A stretch of 64,000 nt of DNA from Anseranas semipalmata (taxonomy: Eukaryota > Chordata > Aves > Anseriformes > Anseranatidae). Within the stretch, counting starts at the first letter, position 1, and every line of letters begins with the position of its first letter. Of this stretch, positions 62,274 to 64,000 are shown in pieces. The position numbers were made by a program, and so were the translations under genes. The stretch spans positions 606,338 through 670,337 of the forward strand of contig VXAA01003849.1 of the NCBI GenBank assembly GCA_013399115.1, read 5' to 3'. The notes under the pieces were generated by a model. It searched no databases, had not been told where the DNA came from, and saw nothing but the letters and a program-made list of their open reading frames with translations.

Positions 62274-62417
62274 TATCACCGAATGGTTTGAGTTGGAAGG
62301 AACCTTTAATGATCACCTAGTCCAAACCCCCACCTAGGCAGGGACATCTTTCACCAGATCAGTTTGATCAAGGCCTTGTCCAACCTGACGTTGAACGCTT
62401 CCAGCAATGGAGCATCC
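62274..62417 (-). mobile_element. CR1 3' end fragment
   Basis: GAATGGTTTGAGTTGGAAGG at 62281, then 'aacctttaatgatcacctagtccaaacccccacctaggcagggacatctttcaccagatcag' and 'ttgtccaacctgacgttgaacgcttccagcaatgg', is the reverse complement of an avian CR1 3' untranslated end. Sense on minus. It is distinct in detail from the copy at 19.8 kb, so probably a different CR1 subfamily. No coding part remains. The upstream limit (about 62417) is approximate. Confidence 0.88.
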
Positions 62418-63624
62418 TGAGCCATGATGGGCCATGTGAGCAAGCCTCCAGTATGTCATGAAGGGCATGAGCGTCTTCTAGCATGTGACAGAGGGGGAGG
62501 CTGTTGAGCTCCAGAAAGCAGGAGAAGGCTGCAAGGCAATCCCAGCAGGCACAGCTGGCCTCTGGACTGAGCCTGGGCTGTCTTTTGTTCAGAGCATCCC
62601 CTCCAGTCAGATGGCACGCTGCCATACTCCTCTTGTGGTTTCTTCCAACTTGATGTTTAAAGCTCAGGCAAGCCGCAATGTTATAGTCTATTCAGACATT
62701 CCTTTCAGCTGCAGATAGGCATGTTGATTTAGTTACATGGTCTCAGAAGCACCCCTGTTATCATTCATCCCTGTTCATTATGGTCGCCTCCTGGGTGGGT
62801 TCTCACAACTTGAGTATAGTTCCCCAGTAAATATCTACAAAGCTCCAGGAAAAACTGGGTCCAGTGGTGCAGAATGTCTTCCAAAACTCTTTCCACAGTC
62901 CCATGTTAGCTACTGAATTTAGGCTGACAGCTACAGATCTTCCAACTATGTTGACTTATTTTCTATCAATACAAAGATAAATAACCCTGTTAGAGCACAA
63001 TGATAATCAGCCTCTAATTGAGTCACTAACCAGCACGGAAAATACGAGTTATCATCAGTTTGAAGAGTAGAAATTCTTAATTTTGACAATTTTATTTTTC
63101 TTCCTAGCACTTAAAATAGTTTTTTGTTGCTATGCTCCATGCATGAGAAGCCTAATATATTGTCACAGGTCTGTGCTTTTTGACTTATTTTCTTGTATTA
63201 TGAAAGTGCATGACTGCTTAGTTTGTTAATAGATATAGGAAGATAGTTATGGTTAAAACACAAGTTCATATAAGAATGTTTATTTCTTACAACACATTGT
63301 ATTCTAAGGTTCTAAACCAAGCTACTTGATAAGGTATCCTTTTTCTTACCACCATTTTAGATCATAGTTAATAGCTGATTTTTTAGCACTTTAGTTAGTT
63401 TCTTGCATATAACAAGTTGTCTTTGCTTCATCGGTTGTTCTGAAATAAAATTTCTTTAATGATAATTTTTCTTAAGAGGTAATATACTACCATTTCATTT
63501 TGCCTGACCTTTAAATTAGTTTCAAGCAACCACAATATTAGAACTTTTGAACAAATGCAACATAAGTTTACTGAAGTTATTATCCCAAACTACATTGATG
63601 ACTAGATACAGCAAATGTGGTAGG
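62418..63624. other. Non-coding stretch between two CR1 pieces
   Basis: Frames of 85 codons (62368-62625, -) and 77 codons (62485-62718, +) oppose each other and have no motifs. AT-rich to the right. No gene recognised. Confidence 0.5.
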
Positions 63625-64000
63625 TCTGATATTATTTGGTGTTCTACATTGATGGAAAATTACCAGTCCACTTCGATAAGGTGGATGTTAGTAATGGTTT
63701 TGCAGAATGGAATGGAACTGAATAAAAGAGAGATGACAACAGGTTATGTTACATGGAGAACTGTCACACGGGAAGGAAGATACAGGTAGAATTTTTCAAG
63801 GATCAATCTCGAGGACTTGACTTACTTAACATTTTAATTAATGATGTTGGCAGAAAATGTAGAAGTAGAGGAATAGAATTTGGTGATGGCAAAATATTGT
63901 GAGGCATCATTAATATAAAGGATGATCAGAATATTACACGGGAAAAATGTTCTGACCTTGAGGACTCAAGTAATAGAAATGAGATGAAATTTAAGAGTAC
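63625..64000 (+). mobile_element. Ancient CR1 (CR1-L type) reverse-transcriptase fragment
   Basis: Sense on plus and cut by the window end. The string 'gatggaaaattaccagtccac...aaggtggatgttagtaatgg', then 'tcaaggatcaatct' and 'ttaacattttaattaatgat' (Asn-Ile-Leu-Ile-Asn-Asp), is the CR1 RT block between the fingers/palm motifs. 'gaatttggtgatggcaaaatat' is where the catalytic Phe-Ala-Asp-Asp motif should lie; here the region is mutated and the motif is not intact. It continues 'gaccttgaggactcaagtaatagaaatgagatgaaattt'. The frame is broken several times; the 80-codon frame at 63547-63789 is a by-product. The sequence type resembles the relic at 47.2-47.9 kb. The rest of the element should continue beyond 64000. 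Confidence 0.8.

Noticed and set aside
63547..63789. 80-codon frame as a gene
   Set aside because: Mostly a shifted reading of decayed CR1 RT sequence.

Overview
This window looks like non-coding DNA from a bird nuclear genome. I found no convincing protein-coding gene, tRNA, rRNA or CRISPR array. The avian call rests on repeats. Five or six CR1 LINE fragments are visible, including a 3' end carrying the CR1 ORF2 C-terminus typical of birds. There is also a complete solo endogenous-retrovirus LTR of a kind common in bird genomes, with a 5-bp target-site duplication. Recognisable transposon content is otherwise low and the base composition is mostly AT-rich. A turtle or crocodilian source is less likely because of the LTR and the low repeat load. 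All family calls come from pattern recognition, not from a database search.

Layout. 1-3.1 kb: a pyrimidine-rich simple-repeat cluster, including a perfect 26-copy 9-bp minisatellite, a (TA)n run and a plus-strand CR1 relic. 3.1-19.7 kb: unremarkable AT-rich DNA with chance ORFs. 19.7-20.1 kb: a possible ancient repeat followed by the clearest CR1 3' end (minus strand). 24.4-26.0 kb: AT-rich DNA dense in homeodomain-like and POU-like motifs, with an inverted pair of ATTAGCAT octamer-like sites and a perfect 10-bp-arm palindrome; it looks like conserved regulatory sequence. 26.8-27.5 kb: a minus-strand TATA-like box directly upstream of an unassigned 104-codon ORF. 33.0-34.05 kb: the solo LTR. 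36.8 kb: a decayed CR1 end. 43.2-43.8 kb and 50.6-50.75 kb: two CpG-dense GC-rich islands not explained by the repeats I recognise. 46.4-46.7 kb: a long TTTC-rich tract. 47.15-47.95 kb: an old plus-strand CR1 of the CR1-L type, internally deleted. 62.3 kb: a CR1 3' end. 63.6-64.0 kb: an old plus-strand CR1 reverse-transcriptase fragment that runs off the window.

There are no genes here to place in a pathway. The window fits a large intron or a gene desert, where the functional content, if any, would be cis-regulatory. The best candidates for unrecorded biology are the octamer/palindrome block at 24.4-26.0 kb, the CpG island plus homeodomain palindrome at 50.6-50.94 kb, and the CpG-rich segment at 43.2-43.8 kb. 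I did not find strong evidence of a new biological system.
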